Shown here: piece after piece, positions 7,726 through 16,944 of the stretch | Layout: each line of letters opens with the position of its first letter | How positions within the stretch are numbered: position 1 is the first letter of the stretch | DNA from: JAFARE01 sp963777285 | Lineage (GTDB): Bacteria; Chloroflexota; Dormibacteria; Aeolococcales; Aeolococcaceae | NCBI GenBank assembly: GCA_963777285.1 | Contig: CAVZPR010000002.1 | Span: 1,178,001 to 1,242,000 of the forward strand | DNA length: 64,000 bases | Direction of reading: 5' to 3' | The notes under the pieces: model-generated | Told to the model about the DNA's origin: nothing | Databases searched by the model: none | Seen by the model: the letters and a program-made list of their open reading frames with translations, nothing else | Program-made: the position numbers and the translations under genes

Positions 7726-9336
7726 ATGGCGACGAGCGAGCAACGGGCTGCACGGCTTCTGGAGACGGGCCTGGCGCTCGCCGCCGAGCTGTCGCTGCCG
7801 GCATTGCTGCAGCGCATCGTGGATCTTGCCGCTGAGCTGACCGCTGCGCGCTACGGCGCGCTTGGCGTCGTATCGCCCGACGGTTCGGGGCTCGTCGACT
7901 TCATCACCACAGGCGTCGGCGCGGATGCGCGAGCAGCGATCGGCCACCTGCCGCGTGGAGAGGGCATCCTCGGCGTGCTGATACACGATGCAACGCCCCT
8001 GCGCCTGGTCAACATCGCGGACGATCCACGGTCCGTCGGATTCCCCCCGGACCACCCGCCGATGCGAGCCTTCCTCGGCGCACCCATCCGTGCGCACGGC
8101 CGCGTGTTCGGCAACATCTACCTCACCGACAAGCGCGGCGCGAGCGCCTTCACCGCGGATGACGAAGCCGCTCTGGTCGTCCTGGCAACGCAGGCGGGAG
8201 TCGCCATCGCCAATGCGCGCGTGCATGAAGAGGTGCGCATGCACGAGCGGTGGCTCGACGCAGTTCGTGAGGTGACCACCATGCTGCTCGCCGGTGGCGC
8301 ATGGCGCGCCGTGCTGCAGGTCGTCGCCCAGCGCGCCCGTGAGATTGCCGCTGCAGATCTGGCCACGATCAGCGTCCCCGATGGCGGCCGGCTGCGCATC
8401 GTCGTCGCCGATGGGGCCGCAGCCCACGAGCTAGTCGATGCCGAGGTGCCGCTCGAAGGTTCACTGTCATCGCGGGTGATCCGCACGCGCGCCACGCTGC
8501 GAATCGACGACGCTGCCTCGTCGGGTCTGAGCCAGCCGATGGTCAGCGCCGCCGGAGTCGGCCCGATGATCCTGGTGCCCATGGCGCTGCGTGGCGGTTC
8601 GCAAGGCGTGTTGGCCGTCGGGCGCAAGGCCGGCGGCAGCGCGTTCGCCGGCACGGACGTGCCACGTCTCGAAAGCTTCGCCGAGCAGGCGGCGCTCGCG
8701 CTGGAGTACGCGCGAGCACAGTCGGAGCTGGCGCGGCTGACCATGGTGGAAGACCGCGAGCGCATCGCGCGCGACCTGCACGACGGCGTCATCCAGTCGC
8801 TGTTCGCCGTGGGGCTCGGCCTGCAGGGCATGGCAGGAGTTGTCGGCGACGCACGGCTGGCGGACCGCATGCAGCAGACGGTCGGCGAGATCGACCGCGT
8901 CATCGGCGATCTGCGCGGCTACATCTTCGGGCTCAGACCGAGCGCGTTGAGCGCCGACGGTCTCAGCAACGCGCTGGAGCAGCTCGCGCACGAGTATCAG
9001 GAGACCACCGGCATGACCGTGGCGGTCGATGTCGATGCGTCACTCGAGGCGGCGCTGGCCGGCCAGGCGGTGAACATCGCACACGTGGTGCGTGAGGCGC
9101 TGTCCAACGCCGGTCGCCACTCGGGTGCAGCGACGTGCCGCGTCTCGGTCCGCCGCGATCGTGCGTGTGCGGTCGTCGAGGTCGACGACGACGGTCGTGG
9201 CTTCGATGTCGGCGCCGCGCCGCGGGGCATGGGGTTGGTGAACCTTGCCGAACGGGCTGCGAGCATGGCTGGGACGCTCGACATCACCAGCGTCATCGGC
9301 GAGGGCACGACGGTGACGGTGACGCTGCCCGCGTGA
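7726..9336 (+). CDS. GAF-domain sensor histidine kinase (DevS/NarX-like)
   Basis: 536 residues: two GAF domains (about 10-165 and 190-335), a HisKA_3 dimerisation/phosphoacceptor segment with DLHDGVIQSLF (His352) and a C-terminal HATPase with NAGRHSGA, DDDGRGF and GMGLVNLAERA. This is the DosS/DevS layout, without obvious membrane segments, so a cytoplasmic sensor (redox, gas or small ligand) is likely. The ATG at 7726, not the upstream ATG at 7714, is chosen because TATGCT (7713-7718) lies seven bases before it and overlaps the other candidate. It is probably the partner of the regulator at 6404-7075. Confidence 0.9.
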   Translation: MATSEQRAARLLETGLALAAELSLPALLQRIVDLAAELTAARYGALGVVSPDGSGLVDFITTGVGADARAAIGHLPRGEGILGVLIHDATPLRLVNIADDPRSVGFPPDHPPMRAFLGAPIRAHGRVFGNIYLTDKRGASAFTADDEAALVVLATQAGVAIANARVHEEVRMHERWLDAVREVTTMLLAGGAWRAVLQVVAQRAREIAAADLATISVPDGGRLRIVVADGAAAHELVDAEVPLEGSLSSRVIRTRATLRIDDAASSGLSQPMVSAAGVGPMILVPMALRGGSQGVLAVGRKAGGSAFAGTDVPRLESFAEQAALALEYARAQSELARLTMVEDRERIARDLHDGVIQSLFAVGLGLQGMAGVVGDARLADRMQQTVGEIDRVIGDLRGYIFGLRPSALSADGLSNALEQLAHEYQETTGMTVAVDVDASLEAALAGQAVNIAHVVREALSNAGRHSGAATCRVSVRRDRACAVVEVDDDGRGFDVGAAPRGMGLVNLAERAASMAGTLDITSVIGEGTTVTVTLPA

Positions 9337-9364
9337 CCATTGGCGTCCCCCGGTCGTGCACAAG

Positions 9365-9399
9365 AAACGACCCACCGGCACCTCACCGGTGGGCCGTTT
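9365..9399. terminator. Bidirectional intrinsic terminator
   Basis: CCCACCGG (9371-9378) pairs with CCGGTGGG (9386-9393), extended by AAACG on the left and CGTTT on the right. This gives a stem flanked by A and T tracts suitable for both the kinase gene and the convergent membrane-protein gene. Confidence 0.7.
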
Positions 9400-9421
9400 G
9401 CTGACGTGCCCGGGCTGCGAC

Positions 9422-10006
9422 CTATGCGACCGAGCGGGTCTTTGCCCGTGGCGCCAGCGTCAGCCGCCGCTTGCGCTCCTCAGTGATCGAGATGCGCCAG
9501 CTGACGATCTCGAACATGAGAGCGAGGAGCACCGCGACGGCGGCCACCAGCAGACCGATGGCCGCGTAGTTCGCGTACTGGCCGACCTGCCACCATCCAT
9601 ATGCGTTCAGCAGCAGTCCCCGAAGCGTTTCACCCTGGAACAGCGCCGCCTTGGTCGCGGCCTGCGCGGGCGTCAGGCCCGTCGCGGGGAACTGCGCGTA
9701 CGTCAGTCCCTTGCCGATCTCCTGGAGGTGCACCGCAATGAAGTGGTTGGCGTAGGTCTCGGACTGCGGACCGGTGGTGAGCTGCTGTCCCGCATACACG
9801 GTCATCGCTGCGGCGTCCGGGGCAGGCAGCGCCGTCAGCGCCGGCGAGCCGGCCGCCGGGAACACGATCTTCTGCTCGCTGAGCTGCGTCTGCACCTGGC
9901 CGGTCGCGAAACCGCTCGCCCAGAACGCGAAGCCGGACACGAATCCGAGAATCCCGATCAGCCCGACCTGCAGGACCAGAATCCGCCACCGCAATCCTCT
10001 CGTCAT
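9422..10006 (-). CDS. Conserved two-TM membrane protein
   Basis: 194 residues. One helix near the N-terminus (about 9-32) and one near the C-terminus (about 150-172) flank an extracytoplasmic region with VYAGQQLTTGPQSETYANHF and IAVHLQEIGKGLTYAQ. From memory, relatives in actinobacteria share the GxQLTTGxQAxxYAxxFIxxHL pattern and are often labelled LigA or dioxygenase without good reason; I do not assign an enzyme activity. The ATG at 10006 is chosen for GAGGAGG about eight bases upstream. It is a stand-alone gene, convergent with the kinase. Confidence 0.75.
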   Translation of the reverse strand: MTRGLRWRILVLQVGLIGILGFVSGFAFWASGFATGQVQTQLSEQKIVFPAAGSPALTALPAPDAAAMTVYAGQQLTTGPQSETYANHFIAVHLQEIGKGLTYAQFPATGLTPAQAATKAALFQGETLRGLLLNAYGWWQVGQYANYAAIGLLVAAVAVLLALMFEIVSWRISITEERKRRLTLAPRAKTRSVA

Positions 10007-10208
10007 GGCCGTGCCTCCTCGTGCGTCGTGCGGTGCTCGCTGCACCGTTCTCTTCTTTCGTTCTCGACACCATCGTCTGCGCGAGCGAGTTCGAGCACCA
10101 GAGGCGTACGGCATCGCGCGGCGGGTCTCATGTCACGGGCGCGCGTGTGACGGCTGGACCCTGGCAGGTGGAGCGCGTGAGTTGCGCCACTCCTGGCACG
10201 ATTGCGCG

Positions 10209-10829
10209 GTGGAGCCGAGCGCCGAGGAAGCGATCGCCATGTGTAAGGCAGCGCATCAGCGTCTCCTCCGGACCGTGGCCGGCATCGACGACGACGTGGT
10301 GCGGCAGCCGAGCGGGCTGCCCGGGTGGAGCGTCGGTCACGTGCTCACGCACCTGGCGCGCAACGCCGACGGGCACACCCGACGTCTCGACGCTGCGCTG
10401 CACGGCGAGGAGGTTCCGCGCTACCCCGGTGGCTTCGAGCAGCGGGATGGCGAGATCGACAGCGGCGCGTCGCGCCCTGCGGCCGAAATCGTCAGCGACG
10501 TGCGCGAGTCCAGCGTGCGGCTGGAGGAGACGTGGGATCGCTCGACGGCCGCCGGCTGGCCCAACGCCGAGCTCCTGGCCGGCGACCATTTCCCCACGTC
10601 CGGAAGTCCGCTGCGCCGCCTCCGCGAGGTCGAGATGCACCACGTCGACCTCCGTCTCGGATACGGCATCGAAAGCTGGCCCGACGACTACGTCGCCTGG
10701 GAGCTGCCCGAGACGCTGAAGCGCCTGCCGCAGCGCATCCGTACCACGGCCGCTGCGAAGGCGCTGCTCGCCTGGCTCACCGGGCGCGGCGGGGTTCCCC
10801 GCGAGCTCGATCTGGACCCATGGCTGTGA
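10209..10829 (+). CDS. Maleylpyruvate isomerase (MDMPI)/TIGR03083-like protein
   Basis: 206 residues of the DinB-like four-helix fold: LPGWSVGHVLTHLARNADG at the N-terminus and EVEMHHVDLRLGY at the C-terminus. The His in HLARN and the Glu-x3-His in EVEMH match the metal triad of the mycothiol-dependent maleylpyruvate isomerase family. That family uses mycothiol in Actinomycetota, so its presence hints at a low-molecular-weight thiol, but many members are of unknown function. GTG 10209 is the first sensible start. It is followed by an NTF2-like gene ten bases later, probably in the same operon. Confidence 0.75.
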   Translation: MEPSAEEAIAMCKAAHQRLLRTVAGIDDDVVRQPSGLPGWSVGHVLTHLARNADGHTRRLDAALHGEEVPRYPGGFEQRDGEIDSGASRPAAEIVSDVRESSVRLEETWDRSTAAGWPNAELLAGDHFPTSGSPLRRLREVEMHHVDLRLGYGIESWPDDYVAWELPETLKRLPQRIRTTAAAKALLAWLTGRGGVPRELDLDPWL

Positions 10830-10838
10830 GGGGTGCCC

Positions 10839-11222
10839 GTGGGCGAGGCTGAGCTGAAGGCGGTGTTCACGCACTTCCACGCCCGGCTGCAGCGCGACAT
10901 CGACACGGTCGCGGCGGGACTCGACCCGGGCGTCGTCCATCAGGGCGTCGAGCACGAGCTCGTCTGCGACGGCCGGGAGGAAGTCGTCGACCTGGTGCGG
11001 CGCAGCTTCACTCGCGACAACTCGGGCGTGGAGAGCTTCGAGATGGTCGACGCGGGCGAGCGGGTGGTGGTCGGGCTCGCCGGCCCCCGCTTCCGCGAGG
11101 TGCCCGTGCTCCAGGGCCGCCTGTTCATGGTGTTCACGATTCGAAACGGCGCCATCACGCGTATCGACGACTACCGGACGCGCGACGAGGCCCTGAAGGC
11201 CGCCCGGGAGAAGCCTCGCTGA
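10839..11222 (+). CDS. SnoaL/NTF2-like protein
   Basis: 127 residues with the pattern of the NTF2/SnoaL cone fold: an N-terminal helix (LKAVFTHFHARLQRDI), a central GREEVVDLVRR and C-terminal strands (LQGRLFMVFTIRNGAITRIDDY). This fold includes isomerases, hydratases and limonene-epoxide-hydrolase-like enzymes; no catalytic role can be assigned. GTG 10839 is preferred over GTG 10833 because GAGGGG lies five bases upstream. Confidence 0.7.
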   Translation: MGEAELKAVFTHFHARLQRDIDTVAAGLDPGVVHQGVEHELVCDGREEVVDLVRRSFTRDNSGVESFEMVDAGERVVVGLAGPRFREVPVLQGRLFMVFTIRNGAITRIDDYRTRDEALKAAREKPR

Positions 11223-11270
11223 CCGAGCGCGCCATGCGTGATGCCGGGCCGTCGTAGCATTTCGTCCGAG

Positions 11271-12905
11271 ATGAGGGGTGCCGGCCTGGAGCGGGCTCGG
11301 GACGATGGAACGCACTCGGCCGGTCGATCGGTCTCCGCCGACCTGGCCGCGGCGCAGGCCGCCCTTGACGCGGGCGACTGGCGTGAAGCCGCCGCCCTGG
11401 CGACGACCGCGCTGGCCGCGCGCGATTCCGCCGACGGACATCTGCTCCTCGCGGTCGCAGTCTGGTGCGGCTACGAGATCGACCGCGCGATCTCGGAGAT
11501 GAAAGCCGCGTATCAGCGCTTCCTGGCGGAATCTCGCCCGGATCGAGCCGGGTTCCTCGCCGGCTGGATCGCCATCGAGGAGCTGATGACACGTGGTAAC
11601 CCGGCCGTCGCCCGCGGCTGGCTGCAGCGGGGCAGACGCCTCTTCGACGAGGGCCGGTCGTGCGCCGAGTACGGCTGGTTCCTCATATGGGAAGCGTCAT
11701 TCGAGGGCAGCGCGCAGGGCCTGGCCGATGCGGTGACCGCGGCACGTGACATCGCGCGCCGCTGCGGCGACGTCGACCTGGAGATCGAATGTCTCGCGGT
11801 GCAGGGTTTGACGGAGGTGCAGCTCGGACGCGTCGACGCGGGCATGACGCTGCTCGACGAGGCCATGGCCGCGGTCACCGGCGGAGAGACGTCGTCACCG
11901 CTGGTCGTGGGCGACTGCTTCTGCTTCACGCTGAGCGCGTGCCAGCAGGTCGCGGACCTCGCGCGCGCCGAGGAGTGGTGCCGCGTGGGCATGCGGGCGG
12001 TCGACACCCGTCCCAACGGCTTCCTCAAAGCCAGCTGCCTGGCCAGCTACGGCTGGGTGCTGGCGATCGTCGGCCGCTGGGCCGAGAGCGAGTTGCGGCT
12101 GCGCGAGGCGGCGGAGCTTTTCATGAGCGGGCACAAGCGCATGCAGCCGGAGGTGCTGGTCAAGCTCGCCGACCTGCGACGGCGCCAGTCACGCCCCGCT
12201 GAAGCGCGCCGCTTGCTCAGGGGAGGCGAGCGTTCGCCGTCGACACTGCGCACGCTCGCCGAGATCGCGCTGGATGAGGACGACTTCGAACACGCGCTGG
12301 TGCTTGCCCGCGAGCTGTACGGCGCATTGAAGGGTGGCTTGGTGACGGAACGGAGGACGGCGCTGCAGCTGCTGGTCCGTGCGGCGGCGCCCCACGGCGA
12401 CGTCAGCGCCGCCCGCGACGCGATGCGCGAGCTCGACGGCCTGGCGCCGGATGCCGGAACGGACTGCGTGGTGGCCGCGACCTGGCAGGCGCGCGGCGCG
12501 CTGCTGCTGGCAGCCGGCGACGCAGCGCAGGCTGCCGCCGCGCATGCGCGGGCTGCTTGCCTCTTCGCCAAGGCCGGCGCTCCTTTCGAGGCAGCGCAGG
12601 CGACGTCGGCGCAGGCCGGCGCGCTGCGCGCGGCGGGCCACAGCATCCAGGCAGCGGAGCTCGCCGCACACGCGCGCGAACAGCTGCGCGTGCTGCGCGC
12701 CGGCGCCGGCACGACCGGTCTGACGGCTCGCGAGTGCGAGGTGATGCGCCTCCTGGCTCGCGGCCTGAGCAACCCGGCGATCGCGGTGGAGTTGGGGCTG
12801 AGCGCGCACACGGTGCACCGCCACGTCGCCAACGTGCTGCGCAAGCTCGACGTGCCCACGCGGGCGGCTGCAGTCGCGGAGGCCGCCCGGCTGGGCATCG
12901 TGTAG
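11271..12905 (+). CDS. LuxR-family regulator with TPR-like sensor region
   Basis: 544 residues. A C-terminal LuxR HTH (about 485-544) carries LTARECEVMRLLARGLSNPAIAVELGLSAHTVHRHV. The first 470 residues are Ala-rich helical repeats resembling tetratricopeptide repeats, as in MalT/LAL-type regulators but without an N-terminal NTPase P-loop. The start at 11271 is chosen because TAGCAT (11255-11260) lies ten bases upstream; MMPGRR at 11238 is less likely. It has no obvious partner: downstream lies a hemerythrin gene with its own Shine-Dalgarno. Confidence 0.8.
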   Translation: MRGAGLERARDDGTHSAGRSVSADLAAAQAALDAGDWREAAALATTALAARDSADGHLLLAVAVWCGYEIDRAISEMKAAYQRFLAESRPDRAGFLAGWIAIEELMTRGNPAVARGWLQRGRRLFDEGRSCAEYGWFLIWEASFEGSAQGLADAVTAARDIARRCGDVDLEIECLAVQGLTEVQLGRVDAGMTLLDEAMAAVTGGETSSPLVVGDCFCFTLSACQQVADLARAEEWCRVGMRAVDTRPNGFLKASCLASYGWVLAIVGRWAESELRLREAAELFMSGHKRMQPEVLVKLADLRRRQSRPAEARRLLRGGERSPSTLRTLAEIALDEDDFEHALVLARELYGALKGGLVTERRTALQLLVRAAAPHGDVSAARDAMRELDGLAPDAGTDCVVAATWQARGALLLAAGDAAQAAAAHARAACLFAKAGAPFEAAQATSAQAGALRAAGHSIQAAELAAHAREQLRVLRAGAGTTGLTARECEVMRLLARGLSNPAIAVELGLSAHTVHRHVANVLRKLDVPTRAAAVAEAARLGIV

Positions 12906-13026
12906 TCACATGGCCCGACCGGGCCATACGACTCCGCCGCGGCCGCTGGCCTGATCGAGGGAAGACGCGCCGGCGTCCAGCCGTCAGGCTGACCGCAGCG
13001 CCATCGCGCAGATTGAGGAGGAGCCC

Positions 13027-13704
13027 ATGGCCACCACGTTCGAGTACCAGACCGACACGTCCGACATGCTCATCCCGCACAACATGTTCCGCAGCGCCCT
13101 CTCGTCGGCGTCGGACATCATCGACCGGGTTCGCGCGGACGACGAGGCACAGGCTGCAGTGGTGACGTCGTACCTCGACAACATCCTTCGCTTCCTCGAT
13201 GCCCACCACGGCGGCGAGGACGCCATCGTCTGGCCGCTGCTGACAGAGCGGTGCAGCGACGAGGCCGCCCTGATCGCCCGCATGGAAGGGCAGCACGAAG
13301 GCATCCACGAGCTGCGCGCTCGGGTCGAGACCGCGCTGACCGCCTGGTCGCAGTCTCCCGATGCCGAACACGGCACGAAGCTCGCCGATGCGCTCACCGG
13401 TCTGCACCGTGAGCTCGACGTGCACTTTGGCGAGGAGGAGCGCGAGATCCTGCCGCTGGCGTCGCGAAACATGTCGCCCGAGGAGTGGGGCGGTCTGCCC
13501 GGACACGCGATGGGCCATTTCACCGGAGACAAGATCTGGCTCGTCCTGGGACTGATCCTCGAGCAGATGACCGAGGAGCAGCGGCAGACGACCTTGAAGC
13601 TGTTGCCGCAGCCTGCGATCGACATGTGGACCGGCATGGGCAGCGCCGCGTTCGACGACTTCATCGCACGGGTCCGCCAGACGGACCGGTCGCCGATCGC
13701 CTGA
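13027..13704 (+). CDS. Hemerythrin HHE-domain protein
   Basis: 225 residues. Helical-bundle His/Glu motifs are visible: IPHNMFR, LDAHHGGEDAIVWP, HEGIHELR and ELDVHFGEEEREILPL, which together match the non-haem di-iron ligands of the HHE family. Such proteins bind O2, NO or iron. A strong GAGGAGGA Shine-Dalgarno precedes the ATG. A 7-bp palindrome ATGGCCC-N4-GGGCCAT (12910-12927) upstream may end the regulator transcript. Confidence 0.85.
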   Translation: MATTFEYQTDTSDMLIPHNMFRSALSSASDIIDRVRADDEAQAAVVTSYLDNILRFLDAHHGGEDAIVWPLLTERCSDEAALIARMEGQHEGIHELRARVETALTAWSQSPDAEHGTKLADALTGLHRELDVHFGEEEREILPLASRNMSPEEWGGLPGHAMGHFTGDKIWLVLGLILEQMTEEQRQTTLKLLPQPAIDMWTGMGSAAFDDFIARVRQTDRSPIA

Positions 13705-13800
13705 TCCCGTCCGCGTCCGCTTGACCCCTCGTGCCAGGCGGCGCTACCGTGCTCCTCGGGTATGCGGCGCACGGGCGCCGCGCAGCGAGGGGTGGCAGGA

Positions 13801-15108
13801 ATGGCGCGCAGCGGATGGGTGGTGGCAATCGCCGCGGTGATGGCGCTCGCGTCCTGCGGATCCGCCGGGGGCAACGGAGCCAGCGCCGGCAGCAGCAGCG
13901 CGGGCAATGGCGGCAACGGCGGAAGCGGCCAGACGCAGGCGGCCACGTGCAACCTTCCCGTGGTCAACGACACGTACGACGGGTACAAGATCGGCGTCCC
14001 CAGCGGCTGGAACCTCAGCCGATACGGCGGCACGCTGGTCGTGAGCAAGGACACCGCGGGCACGATCGAGGCCGTGATGGAGCCGGCGGTGCTGACCAAC
14101 GCGCTCACACCCGCAAGCTTTTTCTCCACCGCCACGTCACAGCTGCAGCAGGCCGCCGCCGCAGGCGGAAACTCTCTCTCGTTCCAGGTGACGAGCAACA
14201 ACGGAGGGCTGACGCAGGCCACGGTCAGCGGTCACAACGGCGGCGCGAACGTCAACGTCACCGGTCATGCGGGCGTGGCGCTGCTCCCGTACAAGACAGC
14301 GTACGGATCGCAGCTGGTGGTGTTCTCCGCGTACTGGGCGCCCCAGGCCGACCTCGCCTCGGAAATGACGTCGCTTGCCGGATTCGGTCCGTGCTACCAG
14401 CCAGAGCAGGGGACGCTGTTCCAGGTCGTCATGGATCAGGAGTTCACGTACCCGATCCCACTGGGCTGGACCCCGTCGGAGCAGCCCAACACGCTGTTCG
14501 TCGAAGACCCCGGCAACGACGCGTCAGCGGACTACGTCAACTACGAGATCCTGACCCCGTCGCAGGGTGTCACCGACGCGTCGTCGCTGCTGCAGTACTT
14601 CTTCTCCCAGGAGCACATCACGGTGGGCACCATCCTCAGCACGTCGACGGCACAGCCCACCACCACCGTGACGGGCGGCGTGCAGGAGGGCAAGCGCATC
14701 GAGTTCACGGGCACGGTCAACGGCGCCCCCTGTCACGCGATCGCGTCGGTGGAAGCGGTCACCTTTTCCGGCATCGACACCAGCGGCGCCATCCGCCTGG
14801 CGATCGCACACACCGAAAGGTGGAACGAGGTGAGTGGCGCGCTGCTGCAGATCGCCGGCGGCATCCAGCACAAGTTCACACAGGATCTGGCGCAGCTCCG
14901 CAGGCTCAGCCTGGAGTGGCAGGCGTTCAACCAGCAGGTGGCAGGCTTCGACTCGACGCTCAACGGCCTCGATCTGGTCCGGGACCCCAGCACCGGCGGG
15001 ACGTTCGAGGTCCCGTACAGTGACTACGATCCGAATGGACCGGAGGGACCCGGGTACTACGTGGGCCCGCCGGGTATGGAGACAAAGCTGACGATCCTCA
15101 CCCCGTGA
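13801..15108 (+). CDS. Secreted lipoprotein of unknown function
   Basis: 435 residues. A signal peptide (MARSGWVVAIAAVMALASC) ends in a lipobox LASC, followed by a Gly/Ser/Asn-rich tether and a large exported region. Two similar halves, each with a PSGW/PLGW motif (YKIGVPSGWNLSRY and TYPIPLGWTPSEQ), suggest a duplicated domain. The function is unknown. ATG 13801 is chosen because the signal peptide begins there and AGGGG lies eight bases upstream; an upstream ATG (13762) would add 13 charged residues. It overlaps the thiolase gene by four bases. Confidence 0.7.
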   Translation: MARSGWVVAIAAVMALASCGSAGGNGASAGSSSAGNGGNGGSGQTQAATCNLPVVNDTYDGYKIGVPSGWNLSRYGGTLVVSKDTAGTIEAVMEPAVLTNALTPASFFSTATSQLQQAAAAGGNSLSFQVTSNNGGLTQATVSGHNGGANVNVTGHAGVALLPYKTAYGSQLVVFSAYWAPQADLASEMTSLAGFGPCYQPEQGTLFQVVMDQEFTYPIPLGWTPSEQPNTLFVEDPGNDASADYVNYEILTPSQGVTDASSLLQYFFSQEHITVGTILSTSTAQPTTTVTGGVQEGKRIEFTGTVNGAPCHAIASVEAVTFSGIDTSGAIRLAIAHTERWNEVSGALLQIAGGIQHKFTQDLAQLRRLSLEWQAFNQQVAGFDSTLNGLDLVRDPSTGGTFEVPYSDYDPNGPEGPGYYVGPPGMETKLTILTP

Positions 15109-16283
15109 GCGACGTCTACATCCTCGACGGTGTGCGCACACCGGTGGGGCGGTACGGCGGCGCCCTAGCCGGCACGAGGCCGGACGACCTCGCGGCGGCA
15201 GCGATAGACGGCCTGCTGCGACGCAGCCCGGAGCTGGAGCCCGGTGCGATCGACGACGTCGTGTTCGGTGACTCCAACGGCGCCGGCGAGGACAACCGCA
15301 ACGTCGCGCGCATGGGCCTGCTCCTCGCGGGTGTTCCACCCAGCGTGCCGGGGTCGACCGTCAATCGCCTGTGCGGCTCGGGCCTCGAGGCGGTGGTCAG
15401 CGCCAGCCGCGCCATCGCCAGCGGCGACCACTCGCTGTGCGTGGCCGGCGGGGTCGAGTCCATGAGCCGCGCCCCCTGGGTGATGCTCAAGCCGGAGGGC
15501 GGCTTCGCGCGCGACAACCAGACGCTGCACTCAACGACGCTGGGCTGGCGCATGGTGAACCCCAGGATGCCGCCGCCGTGGACCGTGTCGCTGGGTGAGG
15601 GCGCGGAGCTGCTCGCAGAGCGTTACTCGATCAGCAGGGAGCAGCAGGACGCGTTCGCGCTGCGCAGTCATCAGCTCGCTGCGAAAGCATGGGAAGGCTG
15701 TCGCTATGCCGACGAGGTCGTCGACGTGCCCGGCGTCGAGCCGTTTCGCGACGAATCCGTTCGCGCCACGACGTCGCTCGAGGCTCTCGCGTCGCTGCGT
15801 CCAGTCTTTCGCGAGCGCGGCACCGTGACCGCAGGCAACGCGTCGCCGCTCAACGACGGCGCGGCGGCGCTGCTGCTCGCTGACGAGGCCGGCGCAGCGC
15901 GCGCCGGACGCACGCGGCTGGCGCGCATCGTGTCGCGCGGAATCAGCGCCGTCGAACCACCGCTCTACGGCATCGCGCCGGTCGAGGCGGCCAACCGCGC
16001 GCTGCGCAAGGCCGGGATCGGCTGGGGCGACCTCGCCGTGGTGGAGCTGAACGAGGCCTTCGCGGCGCAGGCGCTGGCGTGCCTCGCGGAATGGCCGGAG
16101 CTCGATGCGGAGCGCGTCAACCCCAACGGCGGCGCGATCGCGATCGGCCACCCCATCGGATGCTCCGGGGCGCGCATCACCGTGTCGCTGGCGCACGAGC
16201 TGCACCGCCGCGGCGGTGGCTACGGGCTGGCGGCGATCTGCATCGGCGTCGGCCAGGGGCTGGCGCTCGTGCTCGAAGCCTGA
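15105..16283 (+). CDS. Thiolase (acetyl-CoA / 3-ketoacyl-CoA acyltransferase)
   Basis: 392 residues, full length for the family. Nucleophile Cys near residue 90 (NRLCGSGLEAV), NEAFAAQ, GGAIAIGHPIGCSGAR with the base His and CIGVGQGLA with the second Cys are all present. It cleaves or forms 3-ketoacyl-CoA. The GDSNGAGEDNRNVARM segment is of the AtoB/PcaF type, while the substrate-loop region is unusual (MPPPWTVSLGEGAE), so the chain-length preference is uncertain. The GTG start overlaps the lipoprotein stop; no other beta-oxidation gene is adjacent. Confidence 0.9.
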   Translation: MSDVYILDGVRTPVGRYGGALAGTRPDDLAAAAIDGLLRRSPELEPGAIDDVVFGDSNGAGEDNRNVARMGLLLAGVPPSVPGSTVNRLCGSGLEAVVSASRAIASGDHSLCVAGGVESMSRAPWVMLKPEGGFARDNQTLHSTTLGWRMVNPRMPPPWTVSLGEGAELLAERYSISREQQDAFALRSHQLAAKAWEGCRYADEVVDVPGVEPFRDESVRATTSLEALASLRPVFRERGTVTAGNASPLNDGAAALLLADEAGAARAGRTRLARIVSRGISAVEPPLYGIAPVEAANRALRKAGIGWGDLAVVELNEAFAAQALACLAEWPELDAERVNPNGGAIAIGHPIGCSGARITVSLAHELHRRGGGYGLAAICIGVGQGLALVLEA

Positions 16284-16292
16284 CCCGCCCGC

Positions 16293-16880
16293 CTAGCGCG
16301 GATCGCGGCCCGCGAGCCCCAGCAGCCTGTCCTGCAGCGGCGCGTCCTCCGGCACCGGCACCGCGGGACGGAACACGCCCATCCGGCGCCACGCCTCCGC
16401 CTCGGGCAGGAACTCGTCCCACATACCCTGGACGAGGTCGGGCGGAAGCGCGGTGCTCACCCCAATCCACCTGGCGATGTCGTACGCGTGGAAGCCGCGG
16501 AAGCTGGTCATGTGCTTGAGGTACTCGCGAGCGGGCCAGTCGCCATACGAAAGGTGCACGATCTTGTCAGGGTCGTCCAATTCTCGTGCGGCTGCGACAG
16601 CGCGCCGGCTGTGGTGGCGATATGCGCTGCGGGGGTCGCCCCCCAGCAGGTCGCCGGTGTAGGCGTCACCGACCTCGCCGGCGGTGCGGCCGGCCAGCAC
16701 GTCCGGCACCCACGCCGAGTCGGACGTGTGGTAGCCGACGATCTCGCGCAGGGTCACCTCGCCCTGGCGGCCGGTCTGGAACCACGCTGGGGTGCGCTCC
16801 TCCCACTGGCCGTCGCGGATCTGGTCGATCACGCCGGCCAGCGCCTCCTCGGAGAGGATGAAGACGTCTTGCTCGCTCAT
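16293..16880 (-). CDS. TIGR03086/DinB-like metal-binding protein
   Basis: 195 residues. The N-terminus (LSEEALAGVIDQIRDGQWEERTPAWF), a mid-region His (EIVGYHTSDSAWVPDVLAG) and SFRGFHAYDIARWIG match the DinB/MDMPI four-helix fold with spaced His ligands. The function is uncharacterised. It is convergent with the thiolase (nine-base gap) and divergent from the channel gene. TATCCT (16901-16896, minus) may be its -10. Confidence 0.7.
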   Translation of the reverse strand: MSEQDVFILSEEALAGVIDQIRDGQWEERTPAWFQTGRQGEVTLREIVGYHTSDSAWVPDVLAGRTAGEVGDAYTGDLLGGDPRSAYRHHSRRAVAAARELDDPDKIVHLSYGDWPAREYLKHMTSFRGFHAYDIARWIGVSTALPPDLVQGMWDEFLPEAEAWRRMGVFRPAVPVPEDAPLQDRLLGLAGRDPR

Positions 16881-16944
16881 GCCGGATCGCGTCAGAGGAT
16901 AGCCGCGAGCCAGACCCTGCCGGGTTGAGGCAGGCTACCGGACC

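Noticed and set aside
12910..12927. Short palindrome ATGGCCC-N4-GGGCCAT as an intrinsic terminator
   Set aside because: No T-tract; in such GC-rich DNA short palindromes are expected by chance.
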